Part shown: positions 7,905 to 16,719 of the stretch, in pieces | How positions within the stretch are numbered: the first letter of the stretch is position 1 | Layout of the letters: each line of letters begins with the position of its first letter | NCBI GenBank assembly: GCA_964497925.1 | Contig: CAZCFE010000007.1 | Location: 1 to 57,671, forward strand | DNA length: 57,671 nucleotides | Reading direction: 5' to 3' | Origin: CAIYWZ01 sp964497925 | GTDB taxonomy: Bacteria; Pseudomonadota; Alphaproteobacteria; CAIYWZ01 | Notes under the pieces: generated by a model | Told to the model about the DNA's origin: nothing | The model's database searches: none | Seen by the model: the letters and a program-made list of their open reading frames with translations, nothing else | Made by a program: the position numbers and the translations under genes

Positions 7905-9182
7905 TCATCCCACTTTTGGCTTGGCAGAAGGTTCACTTTTTTTCTTTTCACTGTACACCAAAAGGGGTTGAGCGGTTCCTTCTACAACTTCTTTACTTAC
8001 AACGACTTCTTCAATATCTTTATAATCAGGCAATTCAAACATGGTGCCAAGCAAGATATTTTCCATGATAGATCTAAGACCTCTTGCGCCTGTTTTTCTC
8101 ATGATGGCGCGTTGTGCGATTGCACGAAGAGCATCTTCAGAAAAAGATAGGCCGATTTTTTCCATTTCAAAAAGCTTTTTATATTGCTTCGCAAGTGCAT
8201 TTTTAGGTTTGGATAGAATATCGATGAGTGTGTCTTCATCCAAATCATCCAATGTTGCGATTACAGGCAAACGTCCAACAAATTCAGGAATTAATCCAAA
8301 TTTGAGTAAGTCTTCTGGTTCAATTTCACGAAGAAGTTCTCCAACTTTTTTCTCATCGGGCGATCTTACTTCCGCGCCAAAACCGATTCCAGATCCTTGA
8401 CCTCGGGTTGAGATAATTTTTTCAAGACCTGCAAAAGCACCACCACAAATAAACAGAATATTTGTCGTATCAACTTGCAAGAATTCTTGTTGAGGATGTT
8501 TGCGTCCGCCTTGTGGTGGTACGGAGGCAACTGTGCCTTCCATGAGCTTTAGCAAGGCTTGCTGAACACCTTCACCTGAAACATCTCTTGTGATTGATGG
8601 GTTGTCAGACTTTCTGGCAATTTTATCGACTTCATCAATATAAACAATACCGCGTTGAGCCTTTTCAACATTATAATCTGCCGCTTGTAAAAGCTTCAAA
8701 ATGATGTTTTCAACGTCTTCTCCAACATAGCCCGCTTCTGTTAATGTTGTGGCGTCAGCGATTGTAAATGGAACATCAATAATGCGCGCAAGTGTTTGTG
8801 CCAGCAATGTTTTTCCAGATCCTGTTGGGCCAATTAGAAGGATGTTTGATTTTGAGAGTTCAACATCAGCGCCAGCAGATCTGTTGTCGAGTCTTTTATA
8901 GTGATTATGAACAGCAACTGAGAGAACGCGTTTTGCATGAGACTGTCCAACTACATATTCATTAAGAACTTCGAAAATTTCACGAGGGCTTAATGTGTGA
9001 CCATCTACTTTTAAAGGATGGTCTTTAAAATCCTCTTTTATAATTGTGTTGCACAGATCTACGCATTCATCACAGATAAATACTGTTGGTCCTGCGATGA
9101 GTTTTTTTACCTCATGTTGACTTTTTCCGCAAAAAGAGCAAAAAAGAGGATTTTTGACGTCAGTACTTTTTGATTTACTCAT
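7905..9182 (-). CDS. clpX: ClpX, ATPase subunit of the ClpXP protease
   Basis: A 425-residue AAA+ unfoldase. The zinc-binding domain has Cys15, Cys18, Cys37 and Cys40. Walker A GPTGSGKT is at 118-125 and Walker B reads IVYIDEVDKI; the pore loop GYVGED and the ClpP-docking IGF loop (GSGIGFGAEV) are present. It feeds substrates to ClpP, encoded just upstream. A strong site (CAGGTGAAGCT) precedes the ATG. A gap of about 120 bases separates it from clpP and contains a promoter candidate and a hairpin, so it may be expressed both with and without clpP. Confidence 0.97.
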   Translation of the reverse strand: MSKSKSTDVKNPLFCSFCGKSQHEVKKLIAGPTVFICDECVDLCNTIIKEDFKDHPLKVDGHTLSPREIFEVLNEYVVGQSHAKRVLSVAVHNHYKRLDNRSAGADVELSKSNILLIGPTGSGKTLLAQTLARIIDVPFTIADATTLTEAGYVGEDVENIILKLLQAADYNVEKAQRGIVYIDEVDKIARKSDNPSITRDVSGEGVQQALLKLMEGTVASVPPQGGRKHPQQEFLQVDTTNILFICGGAFAGLEKIISTRGQGSGIGFGAEVRSPDEKKVGELLREIEPEDLLKFGLIPEFVGRLPVIATLDDLDEDTLIDILSKPKNALAKQYKKLFEMEKIGLSFSEDALRAIAQRAIMRKTGARGLRSIMENILLGTMFELPDYKDIEEVVVSKEVVEGTAQPLLVYSEKKKSEPSAKPKVG

Positions 9183-9209
9183 AGCTTCACCTGATTTTTT
9201 ATTGTTTTT

Positions 9210-9244
9210 AACGCAAAATACTCCATTACGGTATTTTAAGCGTT
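9210..9244 (-). promoter_or_regulatory. Hairpin in the clpX 5' untranslated region
   Basis: AACGC AAAATAC (9210-9221) pairs with GTATTTT (9231-9237) and GCGTT (9240-9244), with a 2-base bulge and a 9-base loop. It lies between the candidate promoter and the clpX ribosome-binding site. Without a T run it does not look like a terminator. Confidence 0.4.
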
Positions 9245-9260
9245 GTTTTCTTTACACTTA

Positions 9261-9289
9261 ATTACACGATATCAAAAATTAGCAAACAA
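9261..9289 (-). promoter_or_regulatory. Candidate clpX promoter
   Basis: TTGTTT (9284-9289) and TGTAAT (9261-9266) on the minus strand are separated by 17 bases, in the gap between clpP and clpX. Both hexamers deviate from consensus. Confidence 0.35.
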
Positions 9290-9303
9290 AAGGTTAACGC
9301 GAC

Positions 9304-9927
9304 TCAAGAAGTTTTGAGTTCTGGACGTTTTTCCATGATTTCATCAATTAATCCAAATTCTTTTGCTGCTTGTGGAGACATAAAATTATCACGCTCCATT
9401 GCTGCTTTGATAATTTCAATAGGTTGTCCTGTGTGATGTGCATAAATGTTATTCAAACGATCACGCACGGAAAGGATCTCGCGAACATGAATTTCCATAT
9501 CTGTTGCTTGCCCTTGTGTTCCACCTAATGGTTGATGAATCATAACTCTGGCATTAGGAAGAGCGACGCGCTTTCCTTTTGCTCCAGCATTCAATAGAAG
9601 CGATCCCATAGATGCTGCTTGCCCCATACAAATGGTAACAACGTCTGGGCGGATATATTGCATTGTATCATAAATTGCAAGGCCTGATGTGACAACACCT
9701 CCTGGAGAGTTAATGTACATCATGATGTCTTTCTTTGGGTTTTCAGCTTCTAAAAAAAGAAGTTGAGCGCAGATGAGACTGCTCATTCCATCGTGAACTT
9801 GTCCATTTAAAAAGATGATACGTTCTTTTAGAAGTCTTGAAAAAATATCAAAAGCGCGTTCCCCTTTGGCTGTTTGTTCTACGACCATTGGGACTAAATC
9901 CATATGAATATTTGAAATTTGTGTCAT
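9304..9927 (-). CDS. clpP: ClpP protease subunit
   Basis: A 207-residue serine peptidase forming the double-heptameric chamber of ClpXP. The catalytic triad is visible: Ser106 (GQAASMGSLLL), His131 (MIHQPLGG) and Asp180 (MERDNFMS). Length is normal. The ATG has AAAGGTGAAAAAAG upstream. It stands between tig and clpX in the common bacterial order, but a strong terminator follows tig, so it probably has its own promoter. Confidence 0.97.
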   Translation of the reverse strand: MTQISNIHMDLVPMVVEQTAKGERAFDIFSRLLKERIIFLNGQVHDGMSSLICAQLLFLEAENPKKDIMMYINSPGGVVTSGLAIYDTMQYIRPDVVTICMGQAASMGSLLLNAGAKGKRVALPNARVMIHQPLGGTQGQATDMEIHVREILSVRDRLNNIYAHHTGQPIEIIKAAMERDNFMSPQAAKEFGLIDEIMEKRPELKTS

Positions 9928-9963
9928 CTTTTTTCACCTTTTTTATTGTTATTAATCTTTGGG

Positions 9964-9998
9964 AAAAAAGCTTTCCTTGATTTTTTACAAGGAAAGCT
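9964..9998 (-). terminator. Rho-independent terminator of tig
   Basis: AGCTTTCCTTG (from 9969) pairs with CAAGGAAAGCT (to 9998), an 11-bp perfect stem with an 8-base loop. On the minus strand it is followed by six Ts. It begins 17 bases past the tig stop. Confidence 0.85.
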
Positions 9999-10015
9999 GT
10001 TTAAAGTATTACAAT

Positions 10016-11422
10016 TTATGCCTTTTTCGCTTTTGTCTTCTTTTCTGACTTTGGGGCAGATTCGTTGGCTGCAGTTTCTTCTTCCTCAGACAAAGGGCTG
10101 TTAATGTCCTCTAAAAGTTGTTCTTCTGTCACTTCTTGAGTTTTTAAATTCATTTTAGAGAGCAAAATATCTACAACTTTTTCCTCAAAGATCGGCGCTC
10201 TGATCCCAGCTAAAGCTTCTGGATGCTTTCTGTAAAAGGCTTCAATTTCCTTTTCTTGTCCTGGGAAACGACTTGCGATTTGAGAAAGAGATGCCGAAAT
10301 TTCTTTTGTATTTACAGTTACATTTTCTTGCTTTCCAATTTCAGAGAGTAATAGACCCAAGCGAACGCGGCGTTGAGCGATCTTTTCATATTCTGGACGA
10401 AGTTTTTTCTCTTCTTCTTCAGAAAGCTCAGGTGATTGTCTTGTTTCATCTTTTTTGATTTCTTCAAGCAATTGTTCCCAAATGTTTTTGAACTCCATTT
10501 GAACCATTCCTTCTGGAATATCAAAATCGTGAAGTTCTGCTAAAAGGTCCAACAATGATCTTTTAAGTCTTGTTCTGGAAAGTTCTTCGTATTGAGCTTC
10601 CAAACGTTCCTTGATCGATGTTTTAAGAGCAGCAGCATCAGAAAAACCAAGATTCACAGCCAAATTGTCGTCAATTTTGAGTTCAGCAGGTTCTTTGATT
10701 TCATGAATTGTGACATCAAAATCAGCTTCTTTTCCAGCCAAAGATGCCTCGTGATATTCATCTGGAAACCTCAAAGAAACTTTTACATATTCACCCACAT
10801 TTTTACCGATAAGCTGATCTTCAAAACCTGGAATGAATGTATTAGATCCAAGAACCAACTTATATCCTTTTCCAGCACCTCCTGGGATTTTACCGCTTTT
10901 TGTCTTTCCTTCATAGTCCATGATAATAGTATCATCTTTTTGTGAAGGTCTTGCAGGGTTTACAGTTTTCGTGTTTTTAAAATCCTTCAAAAGTTCAAGC
11001 AAGTCTTCCTCAAGCTTATCTTCTGTAACAGGAACAACAAACTTTACAATTTCTTTTCCTTCCACTGAAACAGGAGTTACTTCTGGTAAAATTTCAAGCA
11101 AAAGATTGTATTTTAAATCTCCACCTTGAATATAAGATGTGATTTGAACCGTTGGCTGTAAGGCCGGCCTTAACGTATTATCTGTAATGATTTTAGAGGA
11201 AGTTTGTGAGATAACTCTGTCCAAGACTTCACCAATAAGGGATGTCCCGTAACGCTTCAAGACCAAAGATGAAGGAACTTTTCCTGGTCTAAATCCTTGA
11301 ACTTTCATTGTCTTTGTAAGTTCGCTCACGCGTTTGGCAAGATGCCCTTCGATATCGCCTGCTGGAACCACCACTTCAAAATGACGTGATAAATTCTCTG
11401 ATTTTACTTGATTAACTTGCAT
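10016..11422 (-). CDS. tig: Trigger factor, ribosome-associated chaperone
   Basis: A 468-residue chaperone and peptidyl-prolyl isomerase that binds nascent chains at the ribosome exit. The ribosome-docking signature GFRPGKVP is at residues 43-50. The central FKBP-like domain (about 160-245) contains DYEGKTKSGKIPGGAGKGY and FIPGFEDQLIG, followed by the long helical C-terminal domain. The tail is rich in Lys and Glu (KSEKKTKAKKA). It is slightly longer than E. coli Tig because of the charged tail. The gene lies directly after tRNA-Leu in the same direction. Confidence 0.95.
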   Translation of the reverse strand: MQVNQVKSENLSRHFEVVVPAGDIEGHLAKRVSELTKTMKVQGFRPGKVPSSLVLKRYGTSLIGEVLDRVISQTSSKIITDNTLRPALQPTVQITSYIQGGDLKYNLLLEILPEVTPVSVEGKEIVKFVVPVTEDKLEEDLLELLKDFKNTKTVNPARPSQKDDTIIMDYEGKTKSGKIPGGAGKGYKLVLGSNTFIPGFEDQLIGKNVGEYVKVSLRFPDEYHEASLAGKEADFDVTIHEIKEPAELKIDDNLAVNLGFSDAAALKTSIKERLEAQYEELSRTRLKRSLLDLLAELHDFDIPEGMVQMEFKNIWEQLLEEIKKDETRQSPELSEEEEKKLRPEYEKIAQRRVRLGLLLSEIGKQENVTVNTKEISASLSQIASRFPGQEKEIEAFYRKHPEALAGIRAPIFEEKVVDILLSKMNLKTQEVTEEQLLEDINSPLSEEEETAANESAPKSEKKTKAKKA

Positions 11423-11468
11423 TTAAAATTTTCCACTTCTTTTTTTATACACAACTTGATTATAATTT

Positions 11469-11553
11469 TGGTGCGGATGAAGGGACTTGAACCCCCACGA
11501 CTTGCGTCACCAGATCCTAAGTCTGGCGTGTCTGCCAATTTCACCACATCCGC
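11469..11553 (-). tRNA. tRNA-Leu (anticodon UAG)
   Basis: The acceptor stem GCGGATG pairs with CATCCGC, the anticodon stem is CCAGA/TCTGG with loop CTTAGGA (anticodon TAG), there is a long class II variable arm, and the T loop is GTTCAAGTC. The CCA end is encoded (11469-11471). The D loop reads GAAATTGGCAGAC, typical of leucine tRNAs. Confidence 0.95.
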
Positions 11554-11646
11554 ATTAAAGCCTTGTAAAATTATATTTGATTCAGATGGTATCATATTTT
11601 TATAATTAGGTCAAAGCTTAATCGATGTTTTTTTACAGTCCTGTTC

Positions 11647-13257
11647 TTAAATCTTTTCATCCAAAGTATTTTCAAGAAACTCGTTTGCTGATCTTCGAAT
11701 CTCTTCAAATTCAGGGAGATCAGGAAGTTTTCTTACCGCCCGTAAAAAGATTGTTTTAACAGGCACGCTAATGTTTTCTTCTTTTGTTAACTCATAAAGA
11801 AAAAGATAGAAATCCGGTTTTTGTATGCAGTAGAATGAGCAAGAAAGGTTTTCCACCACTTGGCTTAGCTCTTCATTGCTTATAAGGTTGTTGCGGGCAG
11901 AGTCCATTACGTGCTCTATTATTTTTTTTTGTGATGAGGATAAGAGTTTGTGGGCTTTGTTGATATAATGACGTTTATCCGTCCAGGCAATATCTGGTGA
12001 TATGCATATTTTTGTTATGAATTCTAAAAGTGGCCGTTTTGCTTCTAGTATTGCAATTCCAGATAAGCCCGCATCTACGAATTCAATAAATTGAGCATGC
12101 GTTATATTTTTTGACTCTATTTGATCTAAAACATAGTGCACAATATTACTTTTTTGAAGGAGGTCACAAGATTCTATGTTTTTAAAATACCAATTTTTTT
12201 CTTCCCATGAAAGACTTGAGGACATGATTTTTTCTTTAATGAATTCAGCAAGAAGTTTTGTTATCTGATCGTTTTTGATATCGAGTAATATGTCAAGGAT
12301 AGGTGTTATTTGAATCTGGCTTATTTCTTCATTGCGAGCACAGTTTAAAATATAGCTTATCATTGCAAGTTGTTCGGGAACATCAAAAATTCCAATTTGA
12401 TAAATATGCCAATTTTTTTCTTCCAAGGCAACGTCACAAGAATAAAAGCGTTCTCTAGCTTGGGCTTGAATTCTTGTTTTTAAATCCTCATCTGCAAGAT
12501 TGTGCATAAATGTTTGAATATTCAAAGCAAGCTTAGGTTGCTGCCATTTTTGGATATATTTATATTGCAAAAACTTGGTTAAAAAACCTTGCGCCATATT
12601 TTTTGTTTCTGAAATGAAGAGTAATTCTTGTAAGATATTAAAATTATCTGTTGTTGGGCTGCTGGTTATTTTTTGAAAAAACCAAACTTGAAACTCTTGA
12701 AGCATGTCATTGTCTATGCATGCAGGGTCTATGGTGAAAAGATCTTTGATTGCCAGCATGTTTTGCTCTTTATGGCTTTGATTTTGAAGATGATTTTTAA
12801 TAATAGGATCTAAAAAGCGGCCCTGTTCTAGCGGAATGTTTTTTTTCATTTCCATTGCGGTGTTTAAGTCTTTTGATGCTTCTTCTTGTGCTTTAATAAT
12901 ATCAAATTCTTCATCCATTATTTTTGATGGATGATGAGCAAAGGAGAAGGGGCCATCCCTAAGCTCTATCCCTGGAAGATCTAAAAAATCTTGTTTTGTG
13001 ATGGGGGGTGCAAAAATAATACTCTTCATTAATCTTAGAACACGGCTCTCTTTTGGTTCGTATGATAGGGTAAATATATCTAGGTCTAAGGAGAATGGGG
13101 GGTTTTCTTTTATGGCATTTACCGTTTCATTAAACTTCTCAATGAGGCCTCTTTCTTGCTGGGTAACTATTGCCTTAAATGCATCAACATCCATGGCAAA
13201 TAACGAGGTTTTTGAGATGAGTATTGAGCTAAAAAGCGCTATATTAAATTTATTCAT
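11647..13257 (-). CDS. Exported helical protein of unknown family (536 aa)
   Basis: The first about 21 residues (MNKFNIALFSSILISKTSLFA) form a signal peptide. The rest is predominantly helical, with alternating hydrophobic and charged stretches and recurring EEKNW motifs (for example LEEKNWHIYQIG and SWEEKNWYFKNI), suggesting degenerate HEAT- or TPR-like helical repeats. No catalytic motif is recognised. The start is well defined: GGAGTACTAGAA precedes the ATG and a consensus promoter lies just upstream. It resembles in style the exported proteins at 43181 and 20254. A role in host interaction is inference only. Confidence 0.8.
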   Translation of the reverse strand: MNKFNIALFSSILISKTSLFAMDVDAFKAIVTQQERGLIEKFNETVNAIKENPPFSLDLDIFTLSYEPKESRVLRLMKSIIFAPPITKQDFLDLPGIELRDGPFSFAHHPSKIMDEEFDIIKAQEEASKDLNTAMEMKKNIPLEQGRFLDPIIKNHLQNQSHKEQNMLAIKDLFTIDPACIDNDMLQEFQVWFFQKITSSPTTDNFNILQELLFISETKNMAQGFLTKFLQYKYIQKWQQPKLALNIQTFMHNLADEDLKTRIQAQARERFYSCDVALEEKNWHIYQIGIFDVPEQLAMISYILNCARNEEISQIQITPILDILLDIKNDQITKLLAEFIKEKIMSSSLSWEEKNWYFKNIESCDLLQKSNIVHYVLDQIESKNITHAQFIEFVDAGLSGIAILEAKRPLLEFITKICISPDIAWTDKRHYINKAHKLLSSSQKKIIEHVMDSARNNLISNEELSQVVENLSCSFYCIQKPDFYLFLYELTKEENISVPVKTIFLRAVRKLPDLPEFEEIRRSANEFLENTLDEKI

Positions 13258-13289
13258 TTCTAGTACTCCTTTTTTAAGTTTATTTTCTT

Positions 13290-13318
13290 ATTATAGGGGG
13301 ATTACCCCTATTTGTCAA
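13290..13318 (-). promoter_or_regulatory. Consensus promoter with a dyad in its spacer
   Basis: TTGACA (13313-13318) and TATAAT (13290-13295), both perfect, are separated by exactly 17 bases on the minus strand. The spacer reads AATAGGGGTAATCCCCC, and TAGGGG with CCCCTA forms an inverted repeat running into the -10 box. It drives the 536-aa exported protein, whose ATG lies about 32 bases beyond the -10 box. The dyad could be an operator. Confidence 0.7.
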
Positions 13319-13390
13319 TAAAAAAAATTATTTTATACATAAAAGTCCAAAATAATTTTCTAAGGATATGTTTTGAGTGGCAGATATTTC

Positions 13391-14260
13391 TTAATCAACA
13401 CTCAAAAGACGGCCTTCATGGTCATAGATTTTTGCGTGCGTGACGCTAACGCCTTTGCTGAATTTTTCGATTTGCATCAAGATTCCGTTGGGGTAATAGT
13501 CTTTTGCGTCCCCATCTTGCAGGTCGTCGATATAATTTGTTTCTGACTGAATAGAACCATCTTGATAATAAACAATGTCAGGGCCTTGCTTCAAATCAGC
13601 AACATAACATGTTTTTCCTTGTAAAAATCCATCTTCTGAGTATGTTTCCATAATCCCATCCATTTTGCCATCTTTATAACGAATAATAACCCCAAGGTTG
13701 CCATTGTCATGATAATTTTTCATATAACTTCCAAGTTTTCCATTAACCATTTGGGCCTCTGTTGCTAAACGGCCGGCTCTGTACATTTTGCAAAAACCAT
13801 CGATAACCCCGCCAACATAGGTCACTTCAAGATAAACGCTTCCATTGGGAAAATAATGTGTATCGATGCCTTCCATCAGTCCATCAACAAGGGTAAAAGT
13901 TCTTTTGATTTGATCTTTCAAAGGGTAGAAATTATATATTTTTCCTTCGAATTGTTTGTTTTTAATCGTAAACGCCCATCTTAAAAGGGGCGAGTCCTTG
14001 TAGCATTCTTCATAAAACCCATCTTCATAGTTTTGTGGGGAAGGAGGAGTGTCGATTTGTACTTCATCCATAGCTTCGTAAAACTCATCAGGGTCAGGTT
14101 CTTTTTCATCTGGAATTTGAATCTCTGGTTGAGGTGGTACGGAGTCCTTTATGCCGGCTGCTTTTTCTTGTGTTTCTTTTGTTTTGGCGTCGAGCAATTC
14201 TTTTTCTTGTGCAATTTTTTGATTCATTTCCAAAAATTCGGGCTTTTCTTCAAGTCGCAT
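13391..14260 (-). CDS. YwqK/MORN_2-like repeat protein next to VgrG
   Basis: A 289-residue protein. The first about 75 residues are charged, coiled-coil-like and end in an acidic proline-rich linker (PDEKEPDPDEFYEAM). From about residue 100 there are at least six repeats of the type G-x-Y-x-x-G-x-L-x-x-E with a following aromatic pair (HYFPNGSVYLEV, NYHDNGNLGVIIRYKDG, YYQDGSIQSETNY, DYYPNGILMQIE). These match the MORN variant of the YwqK family, some of which are annotated as antitoxins or immunity proteins. It starts 12 bases after the vgrG stop with a good site (GAGGTTAAAATT) and is surely co-transcribed with it. It could be an effector, a loading adaptor or an immunity protein; context does not decide. 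No signal peptide. Confidence 0.65.
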   Translation of the reverse strand: MRLEEKPEFLEMNQKIAQEKELLDAKTKETQEKAAGIKDSVPPQPEIQIPDEKEPDPDEFYEAMDEVQIDTPPSPQNYEDGFYEECYKDSPLLRWAFTIKNKQFEGKIYNFYPLKDQIKRTFTLVDGLMEGIDTHYFPNGSVYLEVTYVGGVIDGFCKMYRAGRLATEAQMVNGKLGSYMKNYHDNGNLGVIIRYKDGKMDGIMETYSEDGFLQGKTCYVADLKQGPDIVYYQDGSIQSETNYIDDLQDGDAKDYYPNGILMQIEKFSKGVSVTHAKIYDHEGRLLSVD

Positions 14261-14272
14261 AATTTTAACCTC

Positions 14273-16717
14273 TTAACAGTTTATTTTTGCAAGAAGGGCC
14301 TTGGCTTGAACAAGAACTTTTCCTTGTGATATAGCCGTAAGTCCTTTTACGCTTGCTATTAGTGTGCCGCTGACAGTTGTGATATTACCAGCCATAGTCG
14401 CTGTGGTAGCTGCTTTAATTGAGCACGTTCCTCCTGTTATAGATGTGGCTGTGGTGCCAGATATAGAGCATATCAGTCCAGAAACAGTGCAACTCCCAAC
14501 GGCTGCAATTTTTGTTGTAAGCCCTGCTGCCACATCAACTGCACCACCTGCATTTATGCTTACAGCACCAACTGCAACAACGGTAACGGCAATGCCTGAG
14601 TTAATATCAACGTTTGCAGTGGCTTTAATTGTCACCGCTGCTCCGGCCGTAATGGCAACAGCCGCGCTTGCGGTGATTGCCACAGCCGTGCCAGCGGTTA
14701 CTGTTACGCCATAAGTTGAGCTCACAGATGCTGAAGTTAAGCCATACATACTGCAGCCAAGAAGGGAGCTTAAACTGATTGTAAGAGCAGCTTTTGCTGA
14801 GATGTAGCCGGATGTTTGTATGTTGATTCCAGCGCCAGTTGTAATAGCGAGTAATGCAGCAACATTGATGGTTGCTCCTTGTTCGATGATGACGATTAAA
14901 TTGCCATCAACAGTGATATTTAAATCTCCTGCGATGGTGGCGTTCATATCCCCATCTACGGTTAAATTATAGTCGCCTTCAATGGTTTCATTTTTATCTC
15001 CTGAAATTGTAATATTCTGGTCACCTAAGACATCGATATTCATGTCTTTTTCTGCGTGGAAGTAAAGTTCTTCTTCTCCTGCTGTGTCATCAAATCTGAT
15101 TTCGTTAAAGCCCTCTGAATCTGGGGTTGATTGAGTTTTTATGGTACTGACTTCTGGTTGCAAATCATCTTCATCTCTGTAAGGAGGCATATTATCTTCA
15201 TTATATAAAGCGCCTGTAACAATCGGCCTGTCAGGGTTTCCATTGATGAATGTAACCAAAACTTCTTGTCCAATTCTTGGTGTGAATAGAGCGCCAAAAC
15301 CACTTCCTGCAAAACTTTGGGCGACTCTAATCCAGCATGTTCTTGTGTCATCGGTCAATTCTTCATCTTCATCATGATCCCAGTGGAATTTGACTTTGAT
15401 GCGCCCGTATGTGTCGGTGTAAATTTCTTCATCTTCTGGTCCCATGACAATTGCAGTTTCTGCGCCATAGACACGTGGTCTTGTTGTTGCTCTTTGTGGT
15501 CTAAAAGGGGTGTCGCTTTCAAATGCGGTAAATTTATTTGAGTAGACGATTTTATCGTTTGTAAAATCAAAGGTGTGATAAATGGTGTTGATGTTGTAAT
15601 TTGTGTCCCAATCTTCATCCCAGCTTTCTATATCTGGGCCTTGAAGCATGAAAACATATCCAGGCTTTAAGAAAGGGGAGGTCGATTCCCCGGTGAAAAT
15701 ATCTTCTTGAATTTTTGCGCCTTCAATGCGTCTTTGAGCGATAGCATCTCCAAGAGTTAAGGTTGTGTATCTTCCTGGATATTCATACATGAACTGTTCC
15801 ACATCCTCATCGTCTTCATCCGAGGTTTCCGCGATTAAGGATTCGGAAGGTTGTTTGAAATCAAATTCCATAGAAACATATTTTTCAACCGACATTTGTT
15901 TTTTAAATTCAGCTTTGGTCAGGGTGTTGAAATAAGGCGTTCCTGAAAAAGATTCGACTGTTTTTAAGGTAAAAATATCTGATTCTTCGTCTTCGTCATA
16001 ATCATCGCTCTCGTCCTCGTCATCAATCCCTAAGCTTGACAAGTCCTCAAAGTGGCTGTTGTCATTTCCAAAGTTCATGGTGTGCCCATCTTCTTGGTGA
16101 TCAAAATAATAAAAAATGCCGTCTTCTTCCATCAGCCTTGACAGGAAGTCAAAGGTTGTTTCTCCATATTGGACGCAGTAATCTCTTTGCTCAATCCCTT
16201 CATCGTCATCATCTACCAATATTTCATGGTCAATATCGGAGAGAAATACATCTTCTATAATTTCAAGTGATGTTTGTCCTTGGAAAATACGGAAGTCTTT
16301 TTGGTGTTTCAAAGCCCAGAATTGGGGATAAAGAGTTAACTTGTACTGCGCCCTTATTTCATCGTGTATACGCTTTTCACCAATGTATGAAAACTCGCCT
16401 GCAATACCGTGAAAATATTTTGTTTGAGGATTGGAGCCATCATCAAGGCTGGTATAAAAATCAATACTAACCGAGCATTCTTCCCCTATGAAGCTTTCAA
16501 AAATATCATCTTCAAAATCTTGAATATCTTGGGCATCTGCATGCATAAAAATTTCAATAATAAATGGTTTTGATATGGCTTCAAATGCTTTAATTTTGGA
16601 AACAACAAAATCTACATCATCATCAATGGGGGTTGAAATAGAAACTTTAGTGTCATAAATTTCTTGTTCTAGATCATCTTCGGACGCATCATCAATATCG
16701 TCATCATCATCGGCCAT
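14273..16717 (-). CDS. vgrG: VgrG, type VI secretion spike protein
   Basis: An 814-residue spike protein. A very acidic start (MADDDDDIDDASEDDLEQE) precedes the gp27-like region, which includes QFWALKHQKDFRIFQGQTSL and CVQYGETTFDFLSRLMEEDG. The gp5 OB fold (about 450-530) includes GRIKVKFHWDHDED and GFGALFTPRIGQEVLVTF. From about 560 short G-D-x-N-x-T-I repeats build a needle, and from about 605 to the end the protein is Ala/Thr/Ile/Gly-rich with a near-regular alternating pattern, likely a long beta-helical tip. That part is visibly GC-richer than its surroundings. No other T6SS gene occurs in the window, so this is an orphan spike, likely used by a system encoded elsewhere. Confidence 0.9.
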   Translation of the reverse strand: MADDDDDIDDASEDDLEQEIYDTKVSISTPIDDDVDFVVSKIKAFEAISKPFIIEIFMHADAQDIQDFEDDIFESFIGEECSVSIDFYTSLDDGSNPQTKYFHGIAGEFSYIGEKRIHDEIRAQYKLTLYPQFWALKHQKDFRIFQGQTSLEIIEDVFLSDIDHEILVDDDDEGIEQRDYCVQYGETTFDFLSRLMEEDGIFYYFDHQEDGHTMNFGNDNSHFEDLSSLGIDDEDESDDYDEDEESDIFTLKTVESFSGTPYFNTLTKAEFKKQMSVEKYVSMEFDFKQPSESLIAETSDEDDEDVEQFMYEYPGRYTTLTLGDAIAQRRIEGAKIQEDIFTGESTSPFLKPGYVFMLQGPDIESWDEDWDTNYNINTIYHTFDFTNDKIVYSNKFTAFESDTPFRPQRATTRPRVYGAETAIVMGPEDEEIYTDTYGRIKVKFHWDHDEDEELTDDTRTCWIRVAQSFAGSGFGALFTPRIGQEVLVTFINGNPDRPIVTGALYNEDNMPPYRDEDDLQPEVSTIKTQSTPDSEGFNEIRFDDTAGEEELYFHAEKDMNIDVLGDQNITISGDKNETIEGDYNLTVDGDMNATIAGDLNITVDGNLIVIIEQGATINVAALLAITTGAGINIQTSGYISAKAALTISLSSLLGCSMYGLTSASVSSTYGVTVTAGTAVAITASAAVAITAGAAVTIKATANVDINSGIAVTVVAVGAVSINAGGAVDVAAGLTTKIAAVGSCTVSGLICSISGTTATSITGGTCSIKAATTATMAGNITTVSGTLIASVKGLTAISQGKVLVQAKALLAKINC

Positions 16718-16719
16718 TA

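Noticed and set aside
7898..7951. Longer lon reading beginning with GTG inside clpX
   Set aside because: It would overlap clpX by 47 bases with residues unlike Lon; the ATG at 7897 fits better.
11408..11605. Open frame covering the complement of tRNA-Leu
   Set aside because: The tRNA is unambiguous; the frame is incidental.
14364..14714. Open frame opposite the Ala/Thr-rich tail of vgrG
   Set aside because: It is a shadow produced by the biased codon pattern of the tail; it has no ribosome-binding site and vgrG continues through it.
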